64,000 bases of DNA, from the NCBI GenBank assembly GCA_029204225.1, contig CM055100.1, positions 58,046,345-58,110,344 on the forward strand, given 5' to 3'. Position numbers and translations under genes: made by a program. Positions 35,975 to 48,771 of this stretch are shown in pieces; the stretch's first letter is position 1; each line of letters starts with the position of its first letter. The stretch comes from Diphasiastrum complanatum (taxonomy: Eukaryota > Streptophyta > Lycopodiopsida > Lycopodiales > Lycopodiaceae). The notes below the pieces were generated by a model, which was not told the DNA's origin, ran no database searches, and was given only the letters and a program-made list of their open reading frames with translations.

Positions 35975-38900
35975 ATGGGACATCAATAATTTTGGAAAGG
36001 AACTTCTAGGACTGTAAAGATCTAATGACCAATGGTGTGTTTTAGTACCTAGTCGCGATATGGGAAAATAAAACCATTTGATCAAATGTGCGGTATTTTG
36101 GAAAAAATTGAGATTTAATCTAGATCCCAATGTGTTATCTCATTATTTACAAAATCAGAGGCCCTCAAATCTATTTCTCGCTTGTTTATTTAGTCCTTTA
36201 CTTCTTAAGTAATTTCTCTAATATAAGACACCAGACTGGTTTATATGATTCTTTCCAGCATGACGTTATTCTTCTGAAAGTCTATTATGTCATATAAATT
36301 ACTACTTGTGTGAGTAGACTTAGAAGTCAGATAAATTCTAACGTCAAAGTGGTTCGATTTTTTAAACCTAAAATATCTCTTTGTGCATAAATGGATTTCG
36401 ATGGAATGGTAGTTTCTATCACTTGGGTTGAAAATATTTGAAGGAAATGTCCTTATTTCAATAGAGTGAATCCTTTAGTGGAAGCACTTATTACTGACTT
36501 TTCTTGGATTTGGATATTTTTCATATATCATCTTTCCAGTTAACTTTTATTGAAATTGATAATTTCTTTAAAAGGAGGGGTGAAGTGATGGGATAAAATT
36601 CTTTTTGGAAATCTGCGGGTTGCATAGTTTTTGGAAGAGAACCAGCTGTGGTATAGAAATGAGACTTTTCTAAAAGTAATTTTGGAGAGATTCGAAGTAA
36701 GATAGAACTTTTTGAACAAGAGGAATTTTCTAGGAATTGTCTGGACAATCTGGAACTAGAAAATGTTTGAAATTTGAATCATTATCTATAAGAAGTACAA
36801 TGAAAGGTCAAAGGTTACTAATTCCATTTCGATTGGAATAGAAGTAAGTTTGATCAGAATTTAAGTCTAAGAGTTCTGTATTGGATCAACCTAATCTTAG
36901 TTTAAGTACTAGGATCAGAGAGGGGTTGATAATGTGGAAGAAATTATGTTGTTAGAGTAAACTGGGTTGGAAAACTGTTGAAAGTGAATGTTAATCGTCT
37001 CAGAGATTTTTCGGATATGTTATTTACTGATGAGAAATAGAAAATCTTTTGTAGCTGAGTTACAAGATCTCAGTGAGATATGTGGGTTCTAGAGGAATCT
37101 ACCAGGTAAAGAATGTGTTTATGTATTGGGTCATAGTGAGATTATTCACATATGTGCACGATTAATCTTGTATGAATCTACTGTGTATTCTTGGTTACTA
37201 AGGTTATTAACCTAGTCGGTGAAGATGAACATATGATCAAGTATTATTTTGACAGATACTTGCAGAGTTAACGGATCTTTCTATAAAAGATTACGAGCTA
37301 ATTAATAAATGATTTGGATATGGACCTAAATGTGGTGTTATACATTTATAATTAAGATCTGCGCCTAGACATTTGAGATTTCTGAATCATTGGAAATTAA
37401 CTTGAGTAGATGATTATTCCAAGGTGAAGTTAATTGGTAAAATGATCAACGTAATGTGGATTCACTAGAAATTGATAGTTTTGATTTATATTGCTTGTAA
37501 GACGCATGATTAGTGAATCATTTTGGTTCATCAGTTAAAATTATGTGCATTGGATATACAATATTTTTGGGATAGAGTATTCCTTAGTTAAGGAATAGAC
37601 TCAGCTCATTAGTGATTGTATCCCAGAGAGCTCGATTGGATAACGAATCATAATGAATCCAAGAATAAAAACTGACTTGATATTCAACAGGACTTTGGAT
37701 ATCTAGATTTGATTCTAGATGGTTATCTAAAGTTTTTTTGTAGTTGAAGATGATTGTCATTTTGGTATGCGTTCAGTCTTTAATTACCAGTGGTTTATAG
37801 AACTTGAAATCTTGCACGTCAGTTAAAGAATCATGTTTGAAGAATATTCCTAAATCCAGTATTTTCTTAGTGGAAAGATTTTTAATGATTCTTACTTTTT
37901 CTCGAGTTATGTTGGACATATACTCCAGTATCCTCCTGTAAATGATTATGGTTTTGGATTCCAGAAAATTATGATTGACAAATCATACAAATCTAAATAT
38001 TTATGGTTGACGGATCATAAATAGATACTTAATTATTATCAGAGAATTATATGGAATTGTGAATATTCTTAAGTGTGATGATTAATTCTTTATCTACTAA
38101 TTGAGTAAGAGTTCAAATCAGTGTTGTGAATCTCTCTACTCCAGTATTGTTGAGAACTTATGGATCTCACAGATATTCTCACAAGGAAAGTTATTTTATT
38201 TATGGGGAATTTAATTTATGTAGTGGATGCTATTCTGCTATAGTATATGGTTTGCAGATGCTTGAGTACAGTTCTTCATTTGATTGGATCTCCAGTTATC
38301 ATAGGAGATAGACAAGTCTATTAAGATGAATGAGTGCTATTTTCTTGCATTTGGTGCTAGAAATTGGAGCCTTTAACTTAAGAGAGTATTTAGAATACTC
38401 AGAGTTGAGTATTAATCATTTTATATCTTAATGATTCTCCTAGAGATTCTAGTTGAATGAATTATCATATCTCATAAATAGATTCTAAGGTTAGTTGTAC
38501 TTGGAAGTTTTTTTATGAATTGTCTGCCAGAGTTTGTGGACGATTTCAGACTGTAATAATAATAATTATTTTTTCTTTAACCTTAATCTCCTAAGTTAGG
38601 TAATATTTCACTCAGTTGGTTCATATAAGTGTTTTACGTGAAGGTGATGTTACTAACTTATGTTGAGTGTAGCCCAGTTGAGAAAATATATCTCTTAGAG
38701 TATTTTTCAAACTTCGAGTCGTACTCCAGAACAGAGATTAACGATTGGAAATAGGTTTATCTCTGAGTACTTGTTTGATATGAAAGTCTAAATAAGGATA
38801 ATAATTTCTCCTATTCTCATCTTAGGGGCAATCCCTTGGGGTCTTTACACATACAATATATATCTTGGCCAAAAACAATTTGCTCAATAGCAGATTAATA

Positions 38901-39138
38901 CAACACTCAGTAACATATAGCACTCTAGCGAGCATATAACGTGTAAGAGGATACCACATGATATTCCAATGTTTCAATTCTATTGCTCGTATTTTTTTCT
39001 CCTCAACTACTTCAACTTCCGTAAATTTTGTCTTGAAATACTCAAAGGAGCACTCACACAATCATCAAACATTATACAACTGATTGCCCGACTCAATTTT
39101 TACGACTAGTAGGGGGGGCGGGGGGTGGTGGTGTTACA
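35975..39138 (-). other. About 3.2 kb non-coding LTR-like block (right arm)
   Basis: Mirror of 16998-20147. On the minus strand it starts TGTAACACCACC at 39138 next to a G/C-homopolymer stretch. Nothing codes here. Confidence 0.4.
39109..39133 (+). other. G-run cluster (G-quadruplex candidate), mirrored in the left arm
   Basis: aggggggg c gggggg tggtggtg: at least four G-tracts of three or more within about 20 bases on the plus strand. The C-rich partner lies at about 17005-17025. It sits at the edge of the LTR-like block in both arms. Confidence 0.6.
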
Positions 39139-39739
39139 AAAGAATGATATCCATTGTAGAGTTGTGAACACTTTTTTTTTTCAAACACGATTAATCACAA
39201 GCAACTTTCCAGATAATTCCCATCATACTCATTTGCAATAAATTATCATATTGCAAGAACACAATGATGGGATACAATTGCAAGTCAAAAAAATTGTTCA
39301 ATTTCATAGGCTTTTCTCTACAAATTTTGTTGGTATGATTAGGTGCCATCTGTCTCTCGATCACCAATTTGGTCTAACTTGGAAGATTGGCATAAGAAGG
39401 TTGATGGCAACTTTTTGTTCCACATGGTGTGTGATTGCGACCCACATCACATAGTATCATTTGTGGTCTTGTCTTATCACTTGTCATCCTATCTCACATT
39501 TCTTTGTCCACTAATTGTTCCACCCAAACCATATTCACTTAGGGTTTACCATGGATTTAGATTACTATAATGAGCTTAGAATCGCATATAACATACCAAG
39601 CTCCCATAAACATTGATGAAGCAGCACTGAGAGTTCAAGGACTACCCTAGCGTATACATAAAAGAATTGTCTTCCTTATTGATCGCAAGTGAAACACAAC
39701 TTAGTGTTAATCTTAGTGTTAATGGATGTTAGAGTTAGA
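39139..39739. other. Unrecognised frames between LTR-like block and copia (right arm)
   Basis: Plus frames 39251-39454 and 39343-39570 are near-identical mirrors of those at 16568-16887. No family recognised. Confidence 0.3.
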
Positions 39740-40960
39740 TGTGGATCTGTCATACATGCTGAATTCTTAGATATACAACAAGTTGAATAAGGAGGTCTAT
39801 ATGGACCAACCACCAGGATTCATCTGCTCACGCTTTGCCAACTACGCCTTCCAAATGCAAAGATGCATATACGGACTGAAGCAGTCTACCAGAAAATGGT
39901 ATAAGAAGAAGGATCACACCCTCAGATCCTTAGGATTTCAACCATTGATGGCCGACTACAATGTCTATACGAAGGTGACAGATGGAGAAATCATAATCAT
40001 TGCTATGACACCTTAATTATGTCTAGAAGAGACAACCTGATTGCTCTGGTGAAGCATGATATTTCTCAGTATTTTCAAATATCAGACATAAGGGATGCAA
40101 GATGCTACCTAGGATTGTAGATTGACAAAGATTTTAATGAAAGGAAGCTATATCTTCATCAGTCAAAATACATCCAGAAAATCATTAACGATTTTCTGAT
40201 GACAGACTGCAAGGGAGCTAACACACCAATGGTAGCTGGAACAATTCTGACGAAGCAGGATTGTCTGCAGAATGTAGAAGAGCAGAAAGCCATGCAGAAC
40301 GTGTCCTACAGGAGGCTGATTGGTTCACTCATGTACCTGGTAGATAATACACGCCTTGACATTGCCTACGTAATTTTCAGGATGAGCCAATTCAGCATTG
40401 ATCCAGGCCCTATGCACTGGAAGCTCGCCAAAAAAATTTCGCAATACCTTCAACAGACGAAGGGTTATGGGTTGTGTTTTTCTAAGCATGGAGGATTCCA
40501 GATCAAATCCTATAGCGATGCAAGCTGGTCATTCCTGAAAGATGGCTGCAAGAGCATCTCAAGAGGATGCACAATAGCAACTAGTGCAGCTGTGATATAG
40601 ATCAATAGGAAGCAGGCCATAACTGCGCAATCATCCTGCCAAGCAAAGTATGTTGCAACAACCAAGATGGCGAACGAGCTTACATGGCTCAAACAGTTCC
40701 TTGACGGACTGGGAGAGAACTCCAACGAGCCACTGCCACTATTCATGGATAATACATCCGCCATTCATCTAACGAAGGGTCCGGTGTGTCATTCTAGAAC
40801 GAAACACATTGCTATCAGATATCATCTGACAAGAGATCTAGTTGAGAAAGACAGAAGACCGACTTTGTTCCAACGAAGCAGATCATGACTGATATCTTCA
40901 CAAGGCCTCTTGACAAGGCAAATTTTGAGAAGCAGCATGGAAGCTTATGAATAAAAGAAA
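39740..40960 (+). pseudogene. Copia reverse transcriptase-RNase H (right arm)
   Basis: 39783-40016 encodes EVYMDQPPGF, CIYGLKQSTRKWY and DYNVYTKVTDGEIIIIAMTP; the YVDD region that should follow is lost at a TAA. After further breaks, 40199-40600 gives the RT C-terminus and RNase H start: TPMVAGTILTKQD, RRLIGSLMYLVDNTRLDIAY, DPGPMHWKLAKKISQYL and SYSDASW (catalytic Asp). 40667-40888 gives MDNTSAIHLT and HSRTKHIAIRYHLTRDLVEK. The end, MTDIFTRPLDKANFEKQHG in another frame, lies at 40890-40945, just before the polypurine tract. Dead, but with longer frames than the left-arm copy. Confidence 0.88.
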
Positions 40961-40980
40961 TACCAGCTTTGAGAGGGAGT

Positions 40981-41896
40981 TGTAGAAACTAAGAGTTTCT
41001 ATCGTTCAAAGCCTTAGCATTTTTCTTAGTTTTTCCTTGCTGCTTTTTTTATGACTGTTGTATTTTGGACTATGTTCCACACAATGTGCATTTTTGAACT
41101 GTTTCGTCACATAGTTTACAATTTTTGGTCATGAGGAAAATGCATCACTAAGTCAAAACACTTAGAAAATGATTCTGGCCAACTCTCCCGACATTGTCGC
41201 ATTTTTCGCATTTTGAAAAAAAGCGACACTGTCTTGTAAGTGCCTTAGAAAAGTTTTCAGACCTACTGTCCAGTTTTGCGCCTTTTTTGCATTTCGAGAA
41301 AATGCGATATTGCCTTAAAAAAAAAATGTTATGCCCCCCTTAAATTCACAAAGGTGTCTCTATCTTAAAGGCAAAAGTCTGCAGTGTGAAGGCACAATGT
41401 AGCGGGTAGAAAGCGGCTGATGCACAGAGGACAACGACATGAAACTGAATTAGTTTTGATTAAGCCTAATGCATTTCTTTTGATCAGTGCTTTAACTTAA
41501 TCAATTTCCTGGATTGATCACATAAAAGGATCAATGATAGATCTAAAATAGAACATATATATAGATCAGAGATCTGATAGATCATATATACAGATACAGA
41601 CAAAACTATAAGAAACTGATATAGCTTGATAGTGAGCTTTACAGATTAGCAGTAGCTAGTCAAATTACCTGTGAGAGAGAACACCTCTCTTGCGCCAACG
41701 TGCTGATCTGGGAAACAGACAGCACTAGAGAAGAACATTGTAAATTTAGTTTAGGCAATAGAAGCAATTTTTTAGCTATCCTCTGTTCTGTAATGTGCAT
41801 GATTTGTAATGTTTGAATGCATGCTAGCAGTAGATAAATTTCCGATGTTGCTTTACTCAACATTATCTGTTGTTTTATAAGTTTAATTTTATAACA
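40981..41896 (+). mobile_element. Copia LTR, 916 bp (right arm)
   Basis: Starts TGTAGAAACT right after the polypurine tract GAGAGGGAGT (40971-40980) and ends ATAACA. A TATA-like motif (acatatatatag) lies around 41553-41564. Sequence after 41896 (aatcatcggaggtgatc) looks like a degraded primer site and copia leader, so pol-3' end, LTR and leader follow one another as in tandem or recombined copies. Exactly the same length as the left-arm LTR. Confidence 0.75.
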
Positions 41897-42048
41897 AATC
41901 ATCGGAGGTGATCTAGGGCTTGGAAGAGAATTAGACCACAGCCAGAAGCAGTAGCTACGCCTGCCAAGTCGGCTCTTTTCAGCCTTTCTCCTTCTTCTTT
42001 TTTTGACTTTCATCATGTTGGACAGCTGAAATGACTATGAATTATGTA
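41897..42048 (+). other. Copia leader remnant
   Basis: Shared with the left arm (14094-14244). It leads to an ATG near 42015 followed at once by stops. Confidence 0.4.
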
Positions 42049-42889
42049 CTAAGATTGTAAGCTATAGGTCCTTAAGTAAATTTCACAACTTTAAGTTTGA
42101 GATTGAATTCAGAACATAGCCAACCATGGTTGTTTTGATAGATAACTTATTAGTTTGATTAGTTAGCAATGTGGAATAAGGAATATATAGAACTACACTA
42201 CATAGAACAAATGAAGATAGCTAAATAGTTTTAGTAGTTAGCAATGTGGAATAAGGAATATATATAACTACAGTACATAGAACAAACAAATATTAAGAAT
42301 TGAACTGTGAACTTGAATTGAATGAATTGGTATGAATGTGAAAACCAAATTGTGCTTGAGCCAATACCGGATTTGAAGGCCCAAAATTTGCCTTCGTGCC
42401 TTCTGACATACATCACAACATTTGACGAAATATCCTTAAAATTTGTTGGATGCAATGTCAGATGCAAATTCATCAGATGCAAAAATGCGAAAATCCCAAA
42501 AGATTTGTCGGATGCAATTTTTTTAAGTCTGATCATCGGGTGCACATCGGTTCTAGCACTGTCGGTTCTACACTCAGACTGTTCTTCTTCCTCCTTAAAT
42601 GGTGTGTGATAGGGACCTGTCAGTGGGGATTGGTGTGAAGAGACGTTAGATAGCGGTTGGGCGGTGTTTGCTTGAACGTCGTGTGGTGGTGTTCTGATGG
42701 AATTCAGATCTTAGAGAAAAATGGAATGCATGCTTATGAAAAAGATGAATGCAAGAAAACAAGCAGGTAATTAGAAACAAGACTGTTATAGCTGAGTTCT
42801 CTAGCAAGATTTAAGAAGATTATCAGTAGCAAAACCCAAAGAGGGTGTACTCACCCTCTTTGGTAAATCTGGAATGATCACCTATAAAA
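42049..42889. other. Right-arm-only block at the copia junction
   Basis: 841 bp absent from the left arm. It contains a near-duplicate of about 52 bp with 75-bp period (agttagcaatgtggaataag at 42161 and 42236). It also has a run of tcggatgca-type words (about 42440-42545) and, at its right end, a short repeat of the integrase sequence (gagggtgtactcaccctctttgg followed by gagggtgtactca). No gene recognised. Confidence 0.6.
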
Positions 42890-43793
42890 GTGATAAAGTA
42901 TAGTGCAAAACCCAAAGAGGGTGTACTCATAGGGCCACACAAATCATTGTGAATCAATTCTAGAATGGACTTAGCTCTTGTGGCTTGTCCTTTAGAAAAT
43001 CTTGATCTAGGTTATTTTCCTAGTAAGCACATCTCACAGACATGTTTGGTGTCAGTGGAGGCAACATTGAAGCTCATATCCATGACCATATCATTATGAT
43101 GCATGTACAAGATAGCTATCATATTTTATTAGACTCTTGGTCCAAGATAGTACATTGTTTTGCGTTAAACAAGGCTCTATATCCTTGATTTGAAATCTTG
43201 TTGATAGACAATATATTGTTTGTTAATTTGGGTACATAGAGTAGACTAGCGATTAATCTTGTAATGTCATCTAGGAACTGAAGTAGAATATACCCTTGGC
43301 CTTCAAATGGTGTCATGTGTTGAGCTCCTGAATCAAGATAACATTGTTGAACATCTTTACTTTGTCGGTCTTGTACCATAAGCAATGTTGGGTCTTCATG
43401 TGAGATTTTGGCAGAATCTCAAATTCCATCTTGTTGTTGTATCTTTTTCTTCGCTTCATTGTGCTGAAAATTCAACAATCCTTGATGTCCTTATTGGTTC
43501 TCTTTAGTATCTGCAAAATAGCTTGGTCTTGGATTTCTATTGTTGTTAATCATGCTGTTGATGTTGGCTTGAATTGGTTTGCTCAATATTCATCTTCTTG
43601 TCCTTTGATTTTTTTCTTCTTGTTGGATTGTTGTTTATTTGAATATAAGGCAACTCCCTTATTATTTGAAGAAGATAAAGTCTTTCTTCTTACTCTTTCT
43701 TGTAGCAAACTTGTTGTCAACTTCTGGAGTGATAACTAAGGAGTATTGCTCAAAAGCAACACCAAATTTTCTTAAGAGAGAGGAAGACTAGAT
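42890..43793 (-). pseudogene. Copia gag end-protease-integrase N-terminus (right arm)
   Basis: Mirror of 13190-14093, read on the minus strand: the gag C-terminal part from 43793, the protease region at 43385-43119 (LDSGAQHMT), then CEMCLLGK, HNDLCGPMSTPSLGFALYFIT. Unlike the left arm it reads a few codons further (FIGDHSRFTK, the integrase pattern) before degenerating. Gag upstream of SSLPPS is missing because the duplication ends there. Confidence 0.85.
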
Positions 43794-46700
43794 CCAGACA
43801 TATATTTCATCTTAGTTTTTGAAGCCACAGTATATAGTGCTGAATCTTGCAAGATGTGATCAGGTGAGGGAGTATATATGAGTTGGAGCATTACTGTTTA
43901 GTCAAGCGCAAATTAGTTTTCTCATCAGTGTATCGATCATTTTATTATATAAGAATCAGTGTTCTCGCCAATAAATTGTTCTAATTAGTCGTGAAAATGT
44001 GTTTATTGCTGCCATGTGATGATCCAACCATGGTGGGTGTGTGGTGGCTACAAAAATCCGGGCCATCCGCCGTTGCTCTTCCCGATTGCTCTTTTTTTAA
44101 TCTATGAGCAAAAATTGACAAAAATCGTGACAAAATGACGTTAATTTCTTGATTAATTGATGGCAATTTTATTTGTTGCTCTCATTGTTGTGATTTATTT
44201 TCGTGGAGTTAGTGTCTTGCAATTGGGTGATCATGAGCGTCTTGTGCACATTGGTATGAAACTTTAAATATGTCTTTTAGAATATCATCTATAGGTATTT
44301 GAATGCTCTTAATTAATTTATTAAATCGATTTGTGACTTCTTCACAAACACTTCGTAACTATAAAAACCATGTGGCATCATCCTATTAGTTTACGAACAA
44401 CCAAGAACACATGGCAACCTGCTATTAGCTTTGGAACAGTCATTTACACTTGTCAAGCAATCAATGGCTCTCATTTTGCAAACAGTTACCAAGCATCTCT
44501 TTGTGCACGAGACTCTTAGTACTATACATTGACAACCACACTCCCTTGTGTGGCATTCATTCTATTCTTGTTTGCAAGAGAGGAAGAACAAAGGCTAATT
44601 TGTCTTCTTGTAATGAGACTATTTTAGAACTATAATCTCTGATAAAATGTATCATTTTGAATGCTATAAATAAACTAAAAAAGAATGTCCACCTTTTGTT
44701 ATTATTCATTTAGTACACCTTATTCTTCATGTGAATGTGTCACTATGATTCTCGAGAGTACATGGATCTACTTAGTGGAAGTCTTATTGATAGTAGATAT
44801 TTGGTGTCTCCTTGAAAGTACTTAAAGGACATATACACGTGTACAACTCTGAAATGATAGACAATTGTTGAGAATAGTCTAGGGCATTTTCCTTGTCTGA
44901 TTATCAAATTTGAAGATTAATTAGTTGCTGGAAAGACATAAGTTCTGGAGGAAATCATAAATGGATTTCTTATGTTACATTACTGATGTGATGTTCTACA
45001 TTTTTCCAACAAGATGCGAATACGTGAAATAATGAGAATTACTCTCGAGCAGTAGTCTGCTAAAACCACTACTCTTCTGGATAAGTCTGATCAGTCTATA
45101 TATTTTTCTCCTAGTGTTTGGTTCTTTTTGTTTCTATCTTTGATGGTACTGGTTGCCTTTATGTGAATGTATGTTGACAACCAGTTATTTCCATCAACAT
45201 TCCAATATTCCACCGTACATTGTTATATCTCTATTTCCACTATAATGACATATTTCTTTTTCTTTGTGCTATTTTTGGAAAACAATATCTTCTATACTAC
45301 ATTGATTGTTGAATTATGTGATAAATATGCCGTGACAATAGATTACTGAACTACCTAGATCTTCTTGATCCAAGATAGATTACTAAGCTATCTAGATTCT
45401 CTTGATCGAAGATAGATTATTAGAAGAATGCTAGAAAGAGAAAATCTTAAGAGGTTATTTGGGATAAACTATGAGCGGTACGGTTGTCTCTAACCCTAAC
45501 GTGTATTGTCCAATCATCAAAATTGTGGGTTGGGCATTAGTGGAATACTATTGTGGGTATTGTGAGGACAAGTGATTTAGCCATAGAGGTCGACAACGAA
45601 GGGTTTAGAGTCAAGGTGTAGATATACATTAAGGTGAATACAACCTGGATTCTACTAATAACTCATTCCATCCAACTACAAAGTGCTATTAAGACTAGTC
45701 ATGGCCCAGGACTAGTATGACATTATTAGGTTTATGTGAACTGCCTTTTACTTGGAGATTTTTGTCAACTGAAGAGGAACGACGTGACTCGGCATTATTT
45801 TTACACACGTGACTTCCACAAACAACTCATAGGTGGTGATAAGCTGATTAGAGTGACATAAAGTAGACGACAACTCCTTAGAAGTATATGAACTTAATAA
45901 AAATCTGGTGTGGAGAAGATTAGAAGTTATTTATACTCAATACATGGAATTGCAACTGGAAATTCCAGATCCTTTGCCAAATTACGCTCACAAGGATTAA
46001 AAGAAAATCATGGAAGATACAGGTAGAAATCCGAGAATCACATATAATGAAAAACTTGCTTTTGAACTCAAAAAGATAACTAGATATCAATAGATCTGTA
46101 GTAGAACATCAGCGTTAGAATGTGAGCATAGCATAATACATATATGATCTCTTCTGTGACTAGATTCATCTCTTGTAGGCTATATCCCTGAAGGCGTGGA
46201 CACCCTTCATTAGCTATAGAAGTATAGTTTGGTTGGTGAAACATAACTGGGATCACATATTCAGGATCACATATAAGAAATGTCCAACCATCCTCGTAAC
46301 AACACGACACCATAGATTAGTGGTGTTGTATTCATGTTATGCTGTTCTCTTTTCAGATTCGATCCCTTGTCAAGAAAACGCATAACAGCACCACTATGCA
46401 GAAGTGGCAGGGTGAACTCCTGCTTTATGGTATCACTAGAGGATGGGCAATTTCATAGTTGCCAGGTAAGTTAAGAAGCATTGGACAGATGCCAAAAAGA
46501 AGACCGACCTTACAGAACAACAAGCTGATATTTCAGGATAGAATCAGTCTTCACTATAAATGTACCTAACAAGCTTTGCATTTGAATTGCAGTATGCAAA
46601 GTAAGGCATAGAACATGATCACATGTTTACAACTGATACAAGGTGGCATAATAAGTTTGGAGGAAGTCAAAAGTAAAAAACAAAATTAAAAGGACTTGAA

Positions 46701-47654
46701 TTAAGCAGAAAATTATGGTCAATGATGGCTTAAGAACTTGCAGGAATGGTACCACATTTGCATCTAAACTGTCACCACAACAGAGAAGCTGCTCCGAAGG
46801 AACAAAATCTGCATGCAAGTTGCTGCTCTGCCTCTACCTACTGTCATTCCATCTCAAAACATATCCTAAGCCTGATTTACATATAAACAACTAGCCTAAA
46901 TTTGGAGGATTTTGACACTTTCCCAATCTTTTTAATTTCATGCAAGGTTTTGAGTTTTTGTTCTATTTTAAGAAAGAAGTTGAACCTCGTTTAAGTTTTC
47001 AGAAGTACCATTTGATCCTATTCTTTAGAAGCCAGAAAAGTTTGAGAGATTAGCATTAGGTGCCTTATAGCAAATCTATGGAAAACGTGTATCATCCTGG
47101 GTATGGTTCATATAATTTAAGATTTGCTTCCAAAAAAATTATATCTGCTCTGTTCAAATCTTTTGTGAAATTTTCAAATCTGAATTCAAATATACTCGTA
47201 GTGGTAAAATCCTAATCCCTAGCCAGCTAGGACCAATATTGCACTGCACATATACTTCAATGTTCAGTCGCACATTGCAAATATCATCTCTACCAGTAAA
47301 GTGCATAAACAGCACACGTTTCAAAAAAAATGGGAACTTGATGCATTTCTGCAAACTACAAAGCAGTATGGATCCTTTATGTTGCTATGGATAGACTGCA
47401 AGTTGGCAAGATCATAAATCCTCCAAGACAACAGAGACAGTTGGCAAGTAGATAAGCTCGCCCACACCTCCAATCCCTAACTTTATTTTTCCAAAAATGA
47501 TCATAACTCAACACCAAAGGAAAACAGTATGATTTCACTGCACCCTGAACAACAGAACTTGAAAATAACAATTTTATAAACCTGAGCAAAACTAGCATAA
47601 AACTGGCACTAGCTATGACTCTTGCTGTTTACCACCGGCATTCTTTTAGAAAGG
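43794..47654. other. Gene-poor flank, nothing recognised
   Basis: AT-rich sequence with only short frames. A 77-codon minus frame at 46313-46080 (MVSCCYEDGWTFLICDPEY...) has protein-like composition but no splice context or family I can name. The last few hundred bases before 47655 are the expected 3' untranslated and downstream region of the ferredoxin gene. Confidence 0.5.
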
Positions 47655-48596
47655 CTAGTGAGGCTTGGGAACATGGCCATCCACTGCAAAATTTCTGGTG
47701 GCGGCAGGGAGAGCCAACCGTATTCCGTCAAGTTCAGGTTTGGCAATAACCTGGCATCCAAGCCTAGACCTGCAGCAAAGAATTTGCAAACATCAGCATT
47801 TCAGTGCAAATACTGCAATGAACGTGGATGTGCGGCATGGACTCTTTATAGCCAATCTCACGTTTCTGTTAGACCAAAAGCAAGATCTAGCATGTCATTC
47901 TCCTCGTCGATTGGCTCGGGCAACTTCTCATAATAATCATCGTCCTGTTTGCACAAGAGTACAGAAATGAAGAATTTAAAATAAGCCATTATATTTCTCT
48001 AGAACTTTCATGCATCCAAGCATATACGTTAAGTGTATAATGAGGGAGCTTTGACAATGTAGGTGCATGCACAATGACTCAGCTTCAATAGAAGAACAAG
48101 GTATTGATTACAAATCACAACAGCAAAAAGCCTATATAAGGTACTATAAAAAGATGAGATTTAAAGCACCAGTTCATTGGTAAGAAGTCTGAAGCACTAC
48201 CATCACAATAACATGACAGGTGGAACAAGCCAGTGAACCTTCACATGCACCTGGAAGATTAGATATGTCAGTCAACCCTCACATTTTTTAAACTGTAAAC
48301 CTTAAATTCCTGAACCAACCTTTATATTCTCGAGCACCGATAATAATAGCTATCTGGCAATGATATGTCAAACATGTTAGGATTCGGGATGAGAATTTAG
48401 AAATCAACAAATGAACAGCTATACATCGAGGCTACATGTTGGAACCAATCAGCCTCGTAATCATAAATTATGTGAAATTAAAAGTGCACCTTCAAGCTCT
48501 ACATCGTTTTTGTGAGCCGCCTCCAACATTGACATGCCAATTGGAACTTTTATAATCTTTTCATCGCCATCTTTATCTACAAAAGTAACTGTGATC
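47655..48596 (-). CDS. MFDX: Mitochondrial [2Fe-2S] ferredoxin (adrenodoxin-like), last four exons
   Basis: Minus-strand exons 48596-48490, 48250-48201, 47944-47862 and 47769-47655 join in frame, with AG acceptors before and GT donors after each (355 nt, about 117 codons including the TAG at 47655-47657). The product reads [52 protein letters not shown] (cluster Cys pattern C-x5-C-x2-C), [31 protein letters not shown] (fourth cluster Cys) and ends DGHVPKPH. This is the plant mitochondrial ferredoxin, which passes electrons from its NADPH reductase to iron-sulfur cluster assembly and biotin synthesis in the matrix. The N-terminal targeting exon is not visible: the sequence beyond 48596 is intron, and gypsy sequence begins near 48772. 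The coding shown is undamaged, so the gene may be alive with a long upstream intron. Confidence 0.93.
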
Positions 48597-48771
48597 CTGG
48601 TGATCATCAAAGCATTGATGTAAGAGAACTATACAAGATAAGAAATGATAGATAGGAAAACACAAGCATGTGATCCTAAACAACAAAGACAATGATACAC
48701 TTCATAACAGATATGCACTCACTTTCCTGTACTAACCTAAACAGAAGGCGAATTGAAATTGTTGTTGGTCA

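Larger units (their letters stand above)
28671..43793 (-). repeat. Right arm of the giant inverted repeat (about 15.1 kb)
   Basis: Mirror of 13190-25468. Extra blocks absent from the left arm are 34153-35974 (1822 bp, including the C-terminal part of the RT element and a gypsy primer site) and 42049-42889 (841 bp). Together with the tandem differences near 29300-29600 and 30010-30060 they account for nearly all the length difference. The outer edge at 43793 cuts copia gag at a SSLPPS-like motif; the inner edge at 28671 is continuous with RT coding to its left. Confidence 0.93.

Noticed and set aside
13190-43793. Interpretation as one giant TIR DNA transposon with a cargo gene
   Set aside because: The arms are a mosaic of unrelated retroelement fragments, the edges fall inside coding regions, and no transposase or target-site duplication is seen.
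43794-47654. Short ORFs of 60-77 codons as genes
   Set aside because: No family match, splice context or codon pattern above what AT-rich random sequence gives.
47622-47970. Two overlapping plus ORFs of about 100 codons
   Set aside because: They are antisense to the last two ferredoxin exons, which are spliced in frame on the minus strand.
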